This document shows, piece by piece, positions 19,394-29,070 of a DNA stretch of 64,000 nt (position 1 is its first letter; every line of letters starts with the position of its first letter). The notes beneath the pieces are model-generated. The model did no database searches. It worked only from the letters and a program-made list of their open reading frames with translations, and was not told where the DNA came from. Origin of the DNA: Caballeronia temeraria. GTDB lineage: Bacteria; Pseudomonadota; Gammaproteobacteria; Burkholderiales; Burkholderiaceae. The DNA is taken from positions 62,001 through 126,000 of the forward strand of contig NZ_FCOI02000011.1 of assembly GCF_001544795.2 (NCBI RefSeq), in the 5' to 3' direction. Made by a program: the position numbers and the translations under genes.

Positions 19394-20062
19394 ATGAACG
19401 CCGCATCCGAGATTCAATCGAAGCCGTCCCGCATCCATCCGCTCGTCGCGGCCGCCGCCGTGTCGGTCATCCTCGCGTGCGGAACCGGCGTCGCCGCGAT
19501 GACAGGCCTGCTGCCGTCGTCGAAGGCAACGGCCACGACGGTCACCGCCTCGCCGCTCGTCGATGCGCAAACGGCCCGGCCCACGACGGTCGCGCAGGCG
19601 TCGCAGCCGGTGACGCCGCAGGCCGCATCGCTGCCGCGCGCGGTGCGCGGGCATCATCCGACGCCGGTGCGCAGGTCTGCATCGGCGCCGGAAAACACGT
19701 CGTACGCGCAGCCGCCCGCGCCCGCCTACGATCCGTACGCGGGCGAAGTGACCGCCGTCAACGCCGTGCAGACCGCGCAGCCGACGACCGGCCTCGGCGC
19801 GATCGGCGGCGCGGTGGTTGGCGGACTCGCGGGCACGCAGATCGGCAACGGCCGCGGACGCACGGCGGCGACGATCATCGGTGCGATCGGCGGCGGCCTC
19901 GCGGGCAATCAGATCGAGCACGTCGTCCACAAGACGACGACCTATCAGGTGCAGGTCCGCATGAGCGACGGCAGCGTGCGCAGCTTCAACTACGACGCCG
20001 CGCCGGGCGTGGCGGTCGGCCAGAAGGTGCACGTCGCCGGCGAAACGTTGACGCCCGCGTGA
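19394..20062 (+). CDS. Glycine-zipper 2TM-domain protein (17-kDa surface-antigen type)
   Basis: Envelope protein of 222 residues. A single hydrophobic segment at about 17-38 (LVAAAAVSVILACGTGVAAM) anchors it or acts as an uncleaved signal. A Pro/Thr/Ala-rich linker follows to about 130, then a glycine-zipper domain (AIGGAVVGGLAGTQIGNG, IIGAIGGGLAGNQIE) and a short beta C-terminus (YQVQVRMSDGSVRSFNYD). Proteins of this type sit in the periplasm or outer membrane; function is not established. AGGAG lies at the correct distance before the ATG. Confidence 0.8.
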   Translation: MNAASEIQSKPSRIHPLVAAAAVSVILACGTGVAAMTGLLPSSKATATTVTASPLVDAQTARPTTVAQASQPVTPQAASLPRAVRGHHPTPVRRSASAPENTSYAQPPAPAYDPYAGEVTAVNAVQTAQPTTGLGAIGGAVVGGLAGTQIGNGRGRTAATIIGAIGGGLAGNQIEHVVHKTTTYQVQVRMSDGSVRSFNYDAAPGVAVGQKVHVAGETLTPA

Positions 20063-20223
20063 GCACCCGGCCGCGCGTCTTAAGAAACACCTAATTTTTC
20101 AATGCGATGATGCTTTCAACGTCAAACGCATCCAACGCATTCAGCGTCCCGGCGCGAGCGACTGCCTCGGCCCACGCGAACACCTCTTTCGGGAACCCTG
20201 CCGTGAAGAAGAAATCGACGAAC

Positions 20224-20694
20224 ATGAAATCCGCCCGCCCCGCGATGTCGCCCTTGCTGCGCGCGCTGACCTACAGCCGCGCCGCACGCGAACCGATGAT
20301 CGACGCCATGTTGCTGCGTTGCTACGTGGCGCTCGACGCGTTTCATCGCGGACAAGGCACGCATGCGCTCTTCATGACGCTGTGCCGTCACATGCTGGTC
20401 GCGGAGGAGTTGTGCCAGCTCGGCCACGCGCCGGAATTCGAGGACGACATCACCCTCGCGCATGAAGCGCTCGTCGAACTGGACGAGCGTCATTCGGCGC
20501 AAGCCGTCTGGACGCTCGACGCCGATCAGCACGCGCGCCTGTGCACGGCGCTCGCCATTTTCGAGGCGCAACTGGAAGACGCGACGCTCGAACATATCGC
20601 GCAGGCCGAAGCGCGCATGGTCACACAATCGCTCGTCGCGGCGAACATGCGTTCGGGCATCGGACAAGCGGAAACGGTGTCGTCGGCAGGCTGA
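20224..20694 (+). CDS. Hypothetical protein, mostly helical
   Basis: Unrecognised soluble protein. The in-frame ATG at 20224 gives 156 residues beginning MKSARPAMSPLLRALTYSRA; the frame is open from 20107, but the extra 39 residues are low-complexity Ser/Ala/Thr and were left out. The sequence appears mainly alpha-helical, with a Cys/Met/His-containing middle (LFMTLCRHMLVAEELCQLGH). No membrane segment or known motif is visible. No strong RBS decides between the two starts. Confidence 0.5.
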   Translation: MKSARPAMSPLLRALTYSRAAREPMIDAMLLRCYVALDAFHRGQGTHALFMTLCRHMLVAEELCQLGHAPEFEDDITLAHEALVELDERHSAQAVWTLDADQHARLCTALAIFEAQLEDATLEHIAQAEARMVTQSLVAANMRSGIGQAETVSSAG

Positions 20695-21033
20695 AAAATC
20701 GCTTCGCGGGTCGGGACTTTCCCGCGTGTGCTTATCATTTTGCGAATGTGTTTGCGAGCGTACATTCTTAGGAATGGCTATTCGCAATACTTATTCCAGC
20801 GCACGGGGGGAAGCAGTAGAACGCGCTGAGAGACCGACAAACAGGATGGGCGGCACTCGATCGGGTCGTGGTTAAAAGCAAAGCGCAAGAATAAGAAAGC
20901 AAAGCGCGCGCTTTTGGCAACGGCACGGCGAGTCGCAGGCGAAGGAGGCCAGCGCCCCGACAATGAAGCTCAAAAGCCGGCATGCGCCGGCTTTTTCTTT
21001 GGTGCTTCGATGTCTTCCTGCTTCGAAACCGGA
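20695..21033. other. Intergenic region, no gene recognised
   Basis: Between the hypothetical gene and the convergent zinc-ribbon gene. Apart from the terminator at 20972-21000 I see nothing that can be supported; a short ATG frame near 20963 runs through the terminator stem and is unlikely to be coding. Confidence 0.6.
20972..21000. terminator. Bidirectional Rho-independent terminator
   Basis: AAAAGCCGGC (20972-20981) pairs with GCCGGCTTTT (20986-20995) across a 4-base loop, with T-runs on both strands. It serves the convergent genes on either side. Confidence 0.88.
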
Positions 21034-21438
21034 TCAGCGGATGCAGGCGAAAAGGGTCCGCGCGCATTCGCCGCACCAGTAGCGCGACACCACGTCGGGG
21101 CGTGCGTCCCACATGTGGCCGTACGCGCACTGCCAGCTCAACGGCGTCGCGGCATCGACATAGCGGCGCGAGAGCAGCCTTCCGCCGCGGACTTCCGCGA
21201 CTTCGTGCAGACGCTTCGTCTCCAGCGTGCGCCGCTCGGACGCGCAATTCAGACAGCGCACGTTCTGCGCGACGTCGAGGGAGCTGTCCCATCGATGCCC
21301 GCGATCGCAGTCCCAGCCCGCAAATGCCTTCGCGCCGCCGTCCAGCAGCGCCTGCTCGCGATAGCGCGACGCTTCGTCCATCAGACGAAGGCGCGTGCCG
21401 CAGATAGTCGAACCGCTCGAATCGCTCATCGTTGTCAT
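21034..21438 (-). CDS. Two-module zinc-ribbon/treble-clef protein
   Basis: Soluble protein of 134 residues with two copies of one metal-binding pattern: WDCDRGHRWDSS followed 10 or so residues later by CLNCAS, and WQCAYGHMWDAR followed by CGECAR. Each copy has a C-x3-GH-x-W half and a CxxC half, as in treble-clef zinc-finger domains of the DUF4379 kind. No catalytic domain is attached, so it may bind nucleic acid or a partner protein. Start may be the ATG at 21438 or the second Met at 21426. Its function is unknown. Confidence 0.7.
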   Translation of the reverse strand: MTTMSDSSGSTICGTRLRLMDEASRYREQALLDGGAKAFAGWDCDRGHRWDSSLDVAQNVRCLNCASERRTLETKRLHEVAEVRGGRLLSRRYVDAATPLSWQCAYGHMWDARPDVVSRYWCGECARTLFACIR

Positions 21439-21447
21439 GCCCTGAAA

Positions 21448-22008
21448 TCAGCGCTGGCCGCCGCGGATCGCTTCGGAACGCGAGGTTGTCACTACGGTGC
21501 CGTCCGGCCCGAAATGGGCGTTGAACATGGCGTCCTGATTCACGCCGTCTTCGAGCCAGTGCCAGCTCCAGACGCGCTCCTTCTTCAGGCGATACTCCGC
21601 GATCTCGGTCGGCTTGCCGAGCAGTCTGCGCACTTCGTCCATCGTCATGCCGGGGCGCACCTTCGCGAAGTTCGCGGCGGTCAGCACCTGCGTCACGGAG
21701 ACGAACAGGCCGTTCGCATCCAGATCGACCATATAGGTGTTCGTGCCTGCCGGCCCGCGCGGATACTCGAAGCGCTTGCTGCCGTCGGTGAACGTGCGCT
21801 CGGTTTCGGGCTCGCCCATCTGATCGCGAATCTGCGCCTCGGTCGTGACGCCGGGCTGCAGATTCTTGAGCAGCAGATTGTCCGGCTTCACTGCATTGAA
21901 AAATGCCTTGAGCTTGTTCAACCCTTCCTCGCTCTGCTGCTGATCGCAGCCCGATAGCAGCGATGTCAACGACGCCACGGCCAGCGCGGCGATCACGATC
22001 TTCTTCAC
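21448..22008 (-). CDS. BamE/OmlA-like lipoprotein with two SmpA repeats
   Basis: Outer-membrane lipoprotein of 186 residues. The lipobox LLSGC gives Cys20 as the lipidated residue. Two BamE/SmpA-type repeats follow: LQPGVTTEAQIRDQMGEPETER and VRPGMTMDEVRRLLGKPTEI, each with the G-x-T/M-x-x-x-V/I-x-x-x-x-G-x-P pattern. It is longer than BamE (113 residues in E. coli) and may be a paralogue and not the BAM subunit itself. It lies 28 bases downstream of the LysM/M23 lipoprotein gene on the same strand. Confidence 0.82.
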   Translation of the reverse strand: MKKIVIAALAVASLTSLLSGCDQQQSEEGLNKLKAFFNAVKPDNLLLKNLQPGVTTEAQIRDQMGEPETERTFTDGSKRFEYPRGPAGTNTYMVDLDANGLFVSVTQVLTAANFAKVRPGMTMDEVRRLLGKPTEIAEYRLKKERVWSWHWLEDGVNQDAMFNAHFGPDGTVVTTSRSEAIRGGQR

Positions 22009-22036
22009 CTTCGACTCCCTTCTTGCCCGCGCCGAA

Positions 22037-22948
22037 TCAGCCGCCCGCCGCGCCGAGCAGCGGCACCGGATCGACCGCGGTTCCCGACTTTCTCACTTCG
22101 AAATGCAGCTCCGGCGTGCCGCTCGGTCCGGTGCCCATGTCCGCGATGGTGGCGCCTTGCTTGACGGTATCGCCTTCCTTCACGAGCAGTTTCTCGTTGT
22201 ACGCGTACGCGGTCAGATAATCGTTGCTGTGCTTGACGATGATCATGCGCCCGTAGGTACGCAGCCCGCTGCCCGCATACACGACCTTGCCCGACGCCGC
22301 CGCCTTGACCGGCTGCCCGACCTTGCCTTCGATATCGATGCCCTTGTTGCCGCTCGCGCCGAATTTGCGCACGACATCGCCGTGCGCGGGCCAGACGAAC
22401 GTGCCCTTGGGCGCGGTCGCGCTGACCGCGGCCTGATGCTCTTCGCTCGCTGCGGCAGGCTTTTCAGTCGCGGGCTTTTGCGCGACGGATTTCTCCGGCG
22501 TCGGCAGAAGCGGCGGCTGCGCGATCTTCGGTCCGCTCGTCGCGGCACTTGCGCCCGGCGGCACCACACGCAACACCTGTCCGACGTTGACCTGCCTGCT
22601 TTCTGGCAGCGTGTTCCACTTGGCCAGATCGTCGGGCTTCTGCTTGAAGGTGCGCGAAATGGCGTAGAGCGTATCGCCCGGTTTCACGCGATAAAAGCCC
22701 GGCTCGACCGGCGCGGCCACGGCCGGTCCGAGCGGCACGACGGGCGCGGGCGTCACGCCCGGCGACGCGCTCTGAATGACCGGCGGCGCGCTCAACGCCG
22801 AATTCTCGACGATGGGCGCAGGCGTGCGCGGCGTCGATGTACATCCCGCCAGCGCCGCGACGATGCCCGTCACGAGCGCCATGCCCGCGATCGCCCCGCG
22901 CGAGTTCGATCCGAAACCTTTCTTGTGCATCACCAGCAGCTTTCTCAT
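22037..22948 (-). CDS. LysM and M23 (LytM) domain lipoprotein, NlpD/EnvC-like
   Basis: Cell-wall lipoprotein of about 303 residues. The lipobox is ALAGC near residue 35, then a Pro/Ala linker, a LysM domain at about 85-130 (YRVKPGDTLYAISRTFKQ), a second linker, and a C-terminal M23 domain (GTFVWPAHGDVVRKFG, GKVVYAGSGLRTYG, IIVKHSNDYLTAYAYNEKLLV). The metal His of the HxH motif is replaced (LTAYAYN where active enzymes have a H-x-H), so it probably activates amidases like NlpD. The start is either 22948 or 22930; the open frame to 23092 looks non-coding. Confidence 0.87.
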   Translation of the reverse strand: MRKLLVMHKKGFGSNSRGAIAGMALVTGIVAALAGCTSTPRTPAPIVENSALSAPPVIQSASPGVTPAPVVPLGPAVAAPVEPGFYRVKPGDTLYAISRTFKQKPDDLAKWNTLPESRQVNVGQVLRVVPPGASAATSGPKIAQPPLLPTPEKSVAQKPATEKPAAASEEHQAAVSATAPKGTFVWPAHGDVVRKFGASGNKGIDIEGKVGQPVKAAASGKVVYAGSGLRTYGRMIIVKHSNDYLTAYAYNEKLLVKEGDTVKQGATIADMGTGPSGTPELHFEVRKSGTAVDPVPLLGAAGG

Positions 22949-23447
22949 GCTCGTTGTCTTGAACTTTTTCAACTTGTCAGCCGCGCGACCCCCACGCGGC
23001 GTCTTCTCTAGGCGCAAACGTTGACTGCCACGCCGTAAATAGTCGCGCCGCCGCATCGGAGGATGCCACAGCCGGACAGCGACGCCACGCATGCGAGCGC
23101 GATCGATACCGCCGATACCACGCGCGCCCGCTCACGCCACTTCAATCTCAAATTCTGAAGAAACACAATCCCGCCAGCATAAAACATTACAGAAACAAAT
23201 TCGTCTCAGTGATCTAAACGACACACTTCGCGAAATGGCCGACCCAACCCTTTGGCATTCTAAATTTTTGACGTAAACCGCCGCGGCCACGCGCCGTCTG
23301 TCGTCCGGACCGTGGCAGCAAGACTGCATTGACAATCCTTGACACTTCGCAGTCCCCCGCCGCAGTCATTTCCGCTACATTGCCCCGCGCCCGGATACAG
23401 GTTCTGCCTGCGTCCCGCATCCCCCAATCCGACAGGAGTCTCAACGC
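22949..23447. other. Divergent intergenic region
   Basis: About 500 bases between the M23 lipoprotein gene and the GlsB-like gene. A somewhat AT-rich patch (about 23150-23280) probably holds the promoters. I see no RNA structure or gene in it. Confidence 0.5.
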
Positions 23448-23693
23448 ATGGAAATCATCTACAGCCTGATCATCGGCGGTGTGGCCGGCTGGCTCGCCGG
23501 TCTCATCATGAACGGCAGCGGCTTCGGCGTGCTCGTCGACATTCTCGTCGGCATCGTCGGCGGCGTGATCGGCGGATGGATCTTCGGCAAGCTCGGCGTC
23601 TCGCTCGGCGCCGGCGTCTTCGGCACGTTGATCACGGCGGTGATCGGCGCGGTCGTGCTGCTGTTCGTCATCCGGCTGTTCCGCCGCGGCTAA
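23448..23693 (+). CDS. GlsB/YeaQ/YmgE family stress-response membrane protein
   Basis: Small inner-membrane protein of 81 residues with three hydrophobic helices and the family's glycine-rich pattern: IIGGVAGWLAGLIMNGSG, GIVGGVIGGWIFGKLGV and a final helix ending in a basic tail (RLFRRG). Transglycosylase-associated (YeaQ/YmgE) proteins are linked to general and membrane stress. AGGAG precedes the ATG. Confidence 0.9.
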   Translation: MEIIYSLIIGGVAGWLAGLIMNGSGFGVLVDILVGIVGGVIGGWIFGKLGVSLGAGVFGTLITAVIGAVVLLFVIRLFRRG

Positions 23694-23708
23694 AGCCGCT
23701 TCAGGCAC

Positions 23709-23738
23709 CCGCGAGGCCGGCATTCGACGGCCTCGCGG
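23709..23738. terminator. Stem-loop between convergent genes
   Basis: An 11-bp perfect stem (CCGCGAGGCCG with CGGCCTCGCGG, 8-base loop) lies between the GlsB-like gene and the convergent dedA. The T-tract is poor on both sides, so termination may be partial. Confidence 0.6.
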
Positions 23739-23750
23739 CATCCTTCTTCC

Positions 23751-24410
23751 TCACGCCTTCGAATTGCGGCGGCTCATCTTCCACAGCGCGCCGATCGCCA
23801 CCGGCACGACAGCCGCGCCGATCCCCACCAGCACGATCACGTTCAGATACTGCTTGATGAACGGAATGTTGCCGAAGAAATAGCCGAGCAACACGAGCAG
23901 CAGCACCCAGATGAGCGCGCCCAGAATATTGAAGAGCTGGAAGCGCCCGTGGCTCATCGACGACACGCCCGCGACGAATGGCGCGAAGGTCCGCACGACC
24001 GGCACGAAGCGCGCGATCACGATGGTCTTGCCGCCGTGCTTCTCGTAGAAGTTATGCGTTTTCTGGAGCGCGGCGCGGTCGAGAAAACGTTCGAGCACGG
24101 GAATGTTCGTGTCGAACACCTTGGGCCCGATGGCGCGGCCGATCCAGTAGTTCACCGTGTTGCCCGTCACCGCCGCGATCAGCAGCAGCGCGATCAGCGC
24201 GAACAAGTCCATCTCGTGCGACGCCGCGAACGCACCGCCGATGAACAGCAGCGAATCGCCCGGCAGAAACGGGAACACGACGAGCCCTGTTTCGCAGAAC
24301 ACGATCAGGAACAACACCGCGTAGACCCAGGCGCCGTAATTCTGGATGAAGACACCCAGCGATTTGTCGATGTGAAGGATGAGTCCCAGGAATTGCAGCA
24401 ACGTATCCAA
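23751..24410 (-). CDS. DedA/VTT-domain membrane protein
   Basis: Inner-membrane protein of the DedA (VTT, SNARE-associated) family, linked to undecaprenyl-phosphate or phospholipid flipping and membrane homeostasis. With a TTG start at 24410, preceded by GAGGA at a seven-base spacing, it has 219 residues beginning (M)DTLLQFLGLI. Motifs: FCETGLVVFPFLPGDSLLFIGG, YWIGRAIG, and FARFVP-type RFVPVVRTFAPFVAG with the conserved arginines. An ATG at 24461 would add 17 unlikely residues; the much longer open frame beyond is antisense to mutL. Confidence 0.9.
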   Translation of the reverse strand: MDTLLQFLGLILHIDKSLGVFIQNYGAWVYAVLFLIVFCETGLVVFPFLPGDSLLFIGGAFAASHEMDLFALIALLLIAAVTGNTVNYWIGRAIGPKVFDTNIPVLERFLDRAALQKTHNFYEKHGGKTIVIARFVPVVRTFAPFVAGVSSMSHGRFQLFNILGALIWVLLLVLLGYFFGNIPFIKQYLNVIVLVGIGAAVVPVAIGALWKMSRRNSKA

Positions 24411-24623
24411 AAATCTTTCCTCGAAAAGTAAGCCCGCGCCGGGAAAAGGGCGCGTCGGCATTGAGTGCGGGAGTCGCGCCATGATACCGAAGTGGCGCGT
24501 CGCGCCGGTTAAAAAACCCGTCTTCAGACGCCATCGTGCGACGCGTTGGCGGGCATGGACGGATGCGCGCGATGCCGCCGGCGGCGAAACGGGCGGAACG
24601 TTGCGAATCGTTATAATTTCGCC

Positions 24624-26576
24624 ATGTCCGACCTCAACGAAACCTCCGCTGGCGCTTTGACAGCCGATGACGGGCGCCGTTCGCGCGCCATCGCCCCGCT
24701 GCCCGACCAGCTCATCAGCCAGATCGCCGCGGGCGAAGTGGTGGAGCGGCCGGCATCGGTCGTCAAGGAGCTGCTGGAAAACGCGCTCGACGCGGGCGCC
24801 ACGACGTTGCGCATCACGCTCGACGAAGGCGGCGTGAAACGCATCGTGGTCGCCGACGACGGCTGCGGCATTCCTCCGAACGAACTGCCTCTCGCGCTGA
24901 TGCGCCACGCGACGAGCAAGATCCGCTCGCTCGCGGAGCTGGAAGCCGTCGCGACGCTCGGGTTTCGCGGCGAAGCGATCGCGTCGATCGCGTCGGTCGC
25001 CGAGCTGTTCATCACGAGCCGCACCGAGAGCTGTCCGCACGCGACGCGCATCGACGCGCAGACCGGGGCGCTGTCGCCCGCTGCTGGCACCGTCGGCACG
25101 ACGATGGAAGTGCGCGAGCTGTATTTCAACACGCCTGCGCGCCGCAAGTTCCTGAAAAGCGAGCAGACCGAGCTCGGGCATTGTCTCGACGTGATTCGCC
25201 GCACGGCGCTCGCGCGGCCCGATGTCGCGATTTCGGTGATGCACAACGGGAAGGCCGTCGAGCACTGGAACGCGAGCGATCCGCAGACGCGCGTCGCGAA
25301 GATTCTCGGCGAGGTGTTCGAAACCGCGCATCTGCCGCTCGACGAGCGCGCCGGGCCGCTCGCCGTCTACGGTTGCGCGGGCCTGCCGACCGCGAGCCGC
25401 GGCCGCGCCGATCAGCAGTATTTCTTCGTGAACGGCCGCTTCGTGCGCGACAAGCTGCTCACGCACGCCGTGCGCGCCGCGTATGAAGACGTGCTGCACG
25501 GCAATCGCTATCCGGCCTACGTGCTGTTTCTCGATCTGCCGCCCGAATCCGTCGATGTGAACGTGCATCCGTCGAAAATCGAAGTGCGCTTTCGCGATTC
25601 GCGCTCGATTCACCAATACGTTTTCCACGCCGTGCAGCGCGCGCTGGCACGGCACGCGGGCGCATCGCCGGAAACGACGGCAGGCGGCCATGCGGCGCAA
25701 TTGCAGCCGACCGGGCCGGCGTCGTTCAGCGCGAAGCCGTTCGCCGGCGCGCCCGACGCGCTCACGCTGAAAAGCGAGAACGGCACGAACTGGATGCGCC
25801 AGTCGCGGATGACGCAGGGCACGCTGCCGGTCGCGCAGCCGCTCGCGCTGTATGACGCGCTCTTCGGGCGCAAGGACACGGGCGCGGGCACGTCGCAGGC
25901 GGCGACGACCGTCGACACGCCTTATCCGACGTTGAATGAGCGGCCATCGGCGCCCTTGATGGCGAACGACAGCGCGCTCGATCACGCCGATGAACAGCCG
26001 CTCGGCTTCGCCGTCGGGCAGATTCACGGCATCTATGTGCTGGCGCAGAACGCGCGCGGTCTCGTGATCGTCGACATGCACGCCGCGCACGAGCGCATTC
26101 TCTACGAGCAGTTCAAGCACGCCCTCGCCGATCGTGCGATCGCGGTGCAGCCACTGCTGATTCCCGTATCGATGACGGCCGAGCCTGTGGAGATCGGCAT
26201 CGTCGAGGAGGAGCGCGAGACGCTCGATGCGCTCGGCTTCGATCTCGCGGTGCTGTCGCCGACATCGATCGCGATCCGCGCCGTGCCCGCGTTGCTGAAA
26301 GACGCCGATCTGCAATCGCTCGCGCGCGCCGTGCTCGCCGATCTGCACGCGTATGGCGGCTCGCGCGTGCTCACGGAACGTCAGCACGAATTGCTCGGCA
26401 CGCTCGCGTGTCATAACGCGGTGCGCGCGAATCGCCGCCTCACGCTCGACGAGATGAACGCGCTCCTGCGCCAGATGGAAGCAACCGAGCGCGCCGATCA
26501 GTGCAATCACGGCCGGCCGACGTGGTATCAGCTCACGCTCACCGATCTCGACCGCCTTTTCATGCGCGGACAATGA
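24624..26576 (+). CDS. mutL: DNA mismatch repair protein MutL
   Basis: MutL of 650 residues. The N-terminal GHKL ATPase shows [27 protein letters not shown] and [14 protein letters not shown] Pro/Ala-rich linker runs from about 350 to 440. The C-terminal domain has [13 protein letters not shown], which matches the metal-dependent endonuclease motif DQHA-x2-E-x4-E except for Met in place of Gln, and also [13 protein letters not shown] and CNHGRPT. These fit a nicking-competent MutL of the kind found in bacteria without MutH. miaA overlaps its stop codon. Confidence 0.97.
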   Translation: MSDLNETSAGALTADDGRRSRAIAPLPDQLISQIAAGEVVERPASVVKELLENALDAGATTLRITLDEGGVKRIVVADDGCGIPPNELPLALMRHATSKIRSLAELEAVATLGFRGEAIASIASVAELFITSRTESCPHATRIDAQTGALSPAAGTVGTTMEVRELYFNTPARRKFLKSEQTELGHCLDVIRRTALARPDVAISVMHNGKAVEHWNASDPQTRVAKILGEVFETAHLPLDERAGPLAVYGCAGLPTASRGRADQQYFFVNGRFVRDKLLTHAVRAAYEDVLHGNRYPAYVLFLDLPPESVDVNVHPSKIEVRFRDSRSIHQYVFHAVQRALARHAGASPETTAGGHAAQLQPTGPASFSAKPFAGAPDALTLKSENGTNWMRQSRMTQGTLPVAQPLALYDALFGRKDTGAGTSQAATTVDTPYPTLNERPSAPLMANDSALDHADEQPLGFAVGQIHGIYVLAQNARGLVIVDMHAAHERILYEQFKHALADRAIAVQPLLIPVSMTAEPVEIGIVEEERETLDALGFDLAVLSPTSIAIRAVPALLKDADLQSLARAVLADLHAYGGSRVLTERQHELLGTLACHNAVRANRRLTLDEMNALLRQMEATERADQCNHGRPTWYQLTLTDLDRLFMRGQ

Positions 26577-27520
26577 GCCATTCCGCTTTGCCTGTGGCCT
26601 GTCTTCTGGGGCCGACCGCGTCGGGAAAGACGGCGGCCGCGCTGGCGTTCGCGGCGCGGCATCCGGTGGAAATCGTCAGCGTGGATTCGGCGCTCGTCTA
26701 TCGCGAGATGGATATCGGCACGGCCAAGCCGAACGCCGGCGAGCGCGCAGCGGCGCCGCATCATCTGATCGACATCATCGATCCCGTCGAGACGTATTCC
26801 GCCGCGCAGTTTCGTGCGGACGCGCTGCGGCTCGTGGGCGAGATCGTCGCGCGGGGCAATGTGCCGTTGCTGGTCGGCGGGACGATGCTGTACTACAAGG
26901 CGCTGACGCAAGGCCTGAACGATCTCCCGACCGCCGATGCCGACGTGCGCGCCGCACTCGACGCCGATGCCGCCCGCGACGGCTGGCCCGCGCTGCACGC
27001 AAGGCTCGCGACGGTCGATCCGCAAACGGCCGCGCGGCTCGCGCCGAACGACTCGCAGCGCATCCAGCGGGCGCTCGAAATTTTCATGCTGTCCGGACAG
27101 CCGATGTCCGCGCTGCTCGCCGCGCCGCGCACGCAGCATGTGGACACGCCGTATCGCTTCGTGCCGATCGCGCTGGAGCCATCGGATCGTGCGGTGCTGC
27201 ATGCGCGCATCGCCGCGCGCTTCGATGCGATGCTCGCGCACGGGTTCATCGACGAAGTTCGCGCCTTGCGTGCTCGCGGCGATTTGAATCTGTCGATGCC
27301 GTCGATGCGCTGCGTCGGGTATCGGCAAGCGTGGGAATATCTCGACGGCGGGACGGGCTATGACGAGATGCGCGACAAGGGCATCTTCGCGACGCGGCAG
27401 TTGTGCAAGCGGCAACTGACGTGGCTCAGGGCGATGCCGGAGCGAGCGGTCGTGGATTGCTGCGCGGGGGATGCGACGGAGCGCGCATTGAACGCGATCG
27501 AAACGGTGCAGAAAGTCTGA
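26573..27520 (+). CDS. miaA: tRNA dimethylallyltransferase
   Basis: Adds the isopentenyl group to A37 of UNN-reading tRNAs; MiaB, also in this window, methylthiolates the product. 315 residues, starting at an ATGA overlap with the mutL stop. P-loop GPTASGKT near the N-terminus, then [32 protein letters not shown] and [10 protein letters not shown], all family signatures. mutL and miaA are translationally coupled. Confidence 0.97.
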   Translation: MSHSALPVACLLGPTASGKTAAALAFAARHPVEIVSVDSALVYREMDIGTAKPNAGERAAAPHHLIDIIDPVETYSAAQFRADALRLVGEIVARGNVPLLVGGTMLYYKALTQGLNDLPTADADVRAALDADAARDGWPALHARLATVDPQTAARLAPNDSQRIQRALEIFMLSGQPMSALLAAPRTQHVDTPYRFVPIALEPSDRAVLHARIAARFDAMLAHGFIDEVRALRARGDLNLSMPSMRCVGYRQAWEYLDGGTGYDEMRDKGIFATRQLCKRQLTWLRAMPERAVVDCCAGDATERALNAIETVQKV

Positions 27521-27702
27521 AAAGCAGACTGAAACCTTGCGCGACATCGTATTGAAAGATTAGCATTTTCCTCGTTGCCTACATGGCAGATCGCATTTCT
27601 AAGCGATTGATTTCGCTTAACTCCTTCGGAATGCGAATCTATTGATTGCAGGCAAGCGTTCCGTTTCGAAAGCGGAATCGGTTCAAGTCAACGAGGAAAA
27701 TA

Positions 27703-28956
27703 ATGTTGTCAGGAAAGCAGTCTATTGCGAAGCGTGCCGCGCGTATGCGTTTGATGCCCATTGTCAGTTTGTTCATCGCCGCAGCGTTGAGCGGCTGCGG
27801 CGGCTCGGATGGAGCGGCAGGCGGCGGCGATATCGCCAGCGTGGCAAAGAGCGCCGGCGCGCCCGAGGCCGCGTCGGGAGCCGTGGCCCAGACAAGCAAC
27901 GCGTCGAGTTTCTTCGACGGAATCTTCAACACGACATCCGGCGCCGGGTATTACATTTTTGGATGGAATTCCATTCTGAGCCCCGACACGGGGGGAGCGC
28001 TCGGTGAAACCGGAATCACGCGCACGCGATTCGGCGTGATTGACGGCTCCGACACTACGCTGCGTCAATCCTATGTTCCGCTCACGGGGAACGACACGCT
28101 GCAGTACAGCAAGATGGTGTACATCACGGCTGAAGGCGCGTTCCCGGCGGACAGCCTGCCTTACGACGATCTCGGCCCGCAAACGAAGATCTTCCAGCGT
28201 TTGCCGGATGGCTTCGATTTCGGTGTGAAGGGAATGTCGACGCCGCTTTATCGTGTGACGTTCGACGTGCAAGACGTATCGGGTCAGTCGGTAAAGTCCG
28301 TGGTGAAACTTTTCCAGGGGGGTGATCCCGTCGTGCCTGCGCCACGCGTCCCTTCGCCGCTCCCGCGACCAACTAGCATCCAGGACGTGCAAGTCATGGT
28401 GGACTACATCGCGAATCCGCTCACTGTAAACATGCCGCGGTTGGTCTTTCCTTCGTCAGACGCCACGGTGATGCCTGCAGGCTCGCAAGTGTTCGTGCCA
28501 ACATACACCGCTCAAACTCAGTTTCTTCGGGTTGATCTGTCTAGAGTGTTTTTTAACGGCACGATTCAGGACTATCGAAAAAATACTGGCTTTCGTCCGC
28601 TGACCGAGTCCATTTGGTCCGGTGGCTATCAATATGCTTCTCCATATGGTCTTGGCCTCGATAACGGTCTCTTCCGAACCAAAGATGGGGGATATGTCGT
28701 CGAGTATCAAGGTAAGGTCTATGCTGCAGAGTTGATCCCTGCAGGAGAGCGCCTGACCGCGCCGGTCAAAGGTAACGCGACGACGACGGGTGCGTATCAT
28801 GTGACGGCTCCGCGCCCTGCGTTCAATAAGATCGCCGCCGCATTTCTTACGAGGCAGCTCGGAACCACTCCCGAGCAAACTCACAACGTGATGTACATCC
28901 CGTCCAGTTGCTACCATCCGGAGGGTACGACATTCACAAGTAGCTGCGGCTACTGA
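27703..28956 (+). CDS. Unrecognised lipoprotein, about 417 residues
   Basis: Predicted secreted lipoprotein of unknown function. The start at 27703 has AGGA upstream and leads to a signal peptide with lipobox LSGC at about residues 26-29, followed by a Gly/Ser/Ala-rich tether. The mature part is beta-rich with many aromatic residues (YYIFGWNSIL, GGYQYASPYGLGLDNGLF) and ends with two Cys (SSCYHPEG and SSCGY). A proline-rich joint lies near 215-225. No catalytic motif is recognised. Bases 28480-28800 are clearly less GC-rich than flanking genes, and codon use is less biased, which may reflect transfer or weak selection. It stands alone between miaA and the purM terminator. Confidence 0.75.
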   Translation: MLSGKQSIAKRAARMRLMPIVSLFIAAALSGCGGSDGAAGGGDIASVAKSAGAPEAASGAVAQTSNASSFFDGIFNTTSGAGYYIFGWNSILSPDTGGALGETGITRTRFGVIDGSDTTLRQSYVPLTGNDTLQYSKMVYITAEGAFPADSLPYDDLGPQTKIFQRLPDGFDFGVKGMSTPLYRVTFDVQDVSGQSVKSVVKLFQGGDPVVPAPRVPSPLPRPTSIQDVQVMVDYIANPLTVNMPRLVFPSSDATVMPAGSQVFVPTYTAQTQFLRVDLSRVFFNGTIQDYRKNTGFRPLTESIWSGGYQYASPYGLGLDNGLFRTKDGGYVVEYQGKVYAAELIPAGERLTAPVKGNATTTGAYHVTAPRPAFNKIAAAFLTRQLGTTPEQTHNVMYIPSSCYHPEGTTFTSSCGY

Positions 28957-29070
28957 ATCAAACGCTGCATTTAGAAAAGCGCGACATGTCAGCTTGCCTT
29001 AACTCACCTGGGTCTTAAAGACGGATTGGGCACAACACCAAGTCCAACCTGACCAGCCCGCCAAAAACAA

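Noticed and set aside
20107..20223. N-terminal extension of the hypothetical protein at 20224
   Set aside because: The 39 residues are low-complexity Ser/Ala/Thr and no RBS supports the start, although the frame is open.
24411..26573. Long upstream extension of dedA (up to 940 codons) opposite mutL
   Set aside because: mutL on the other strand has all family motifs; dedA has its own TTG start with RBS at 24410.
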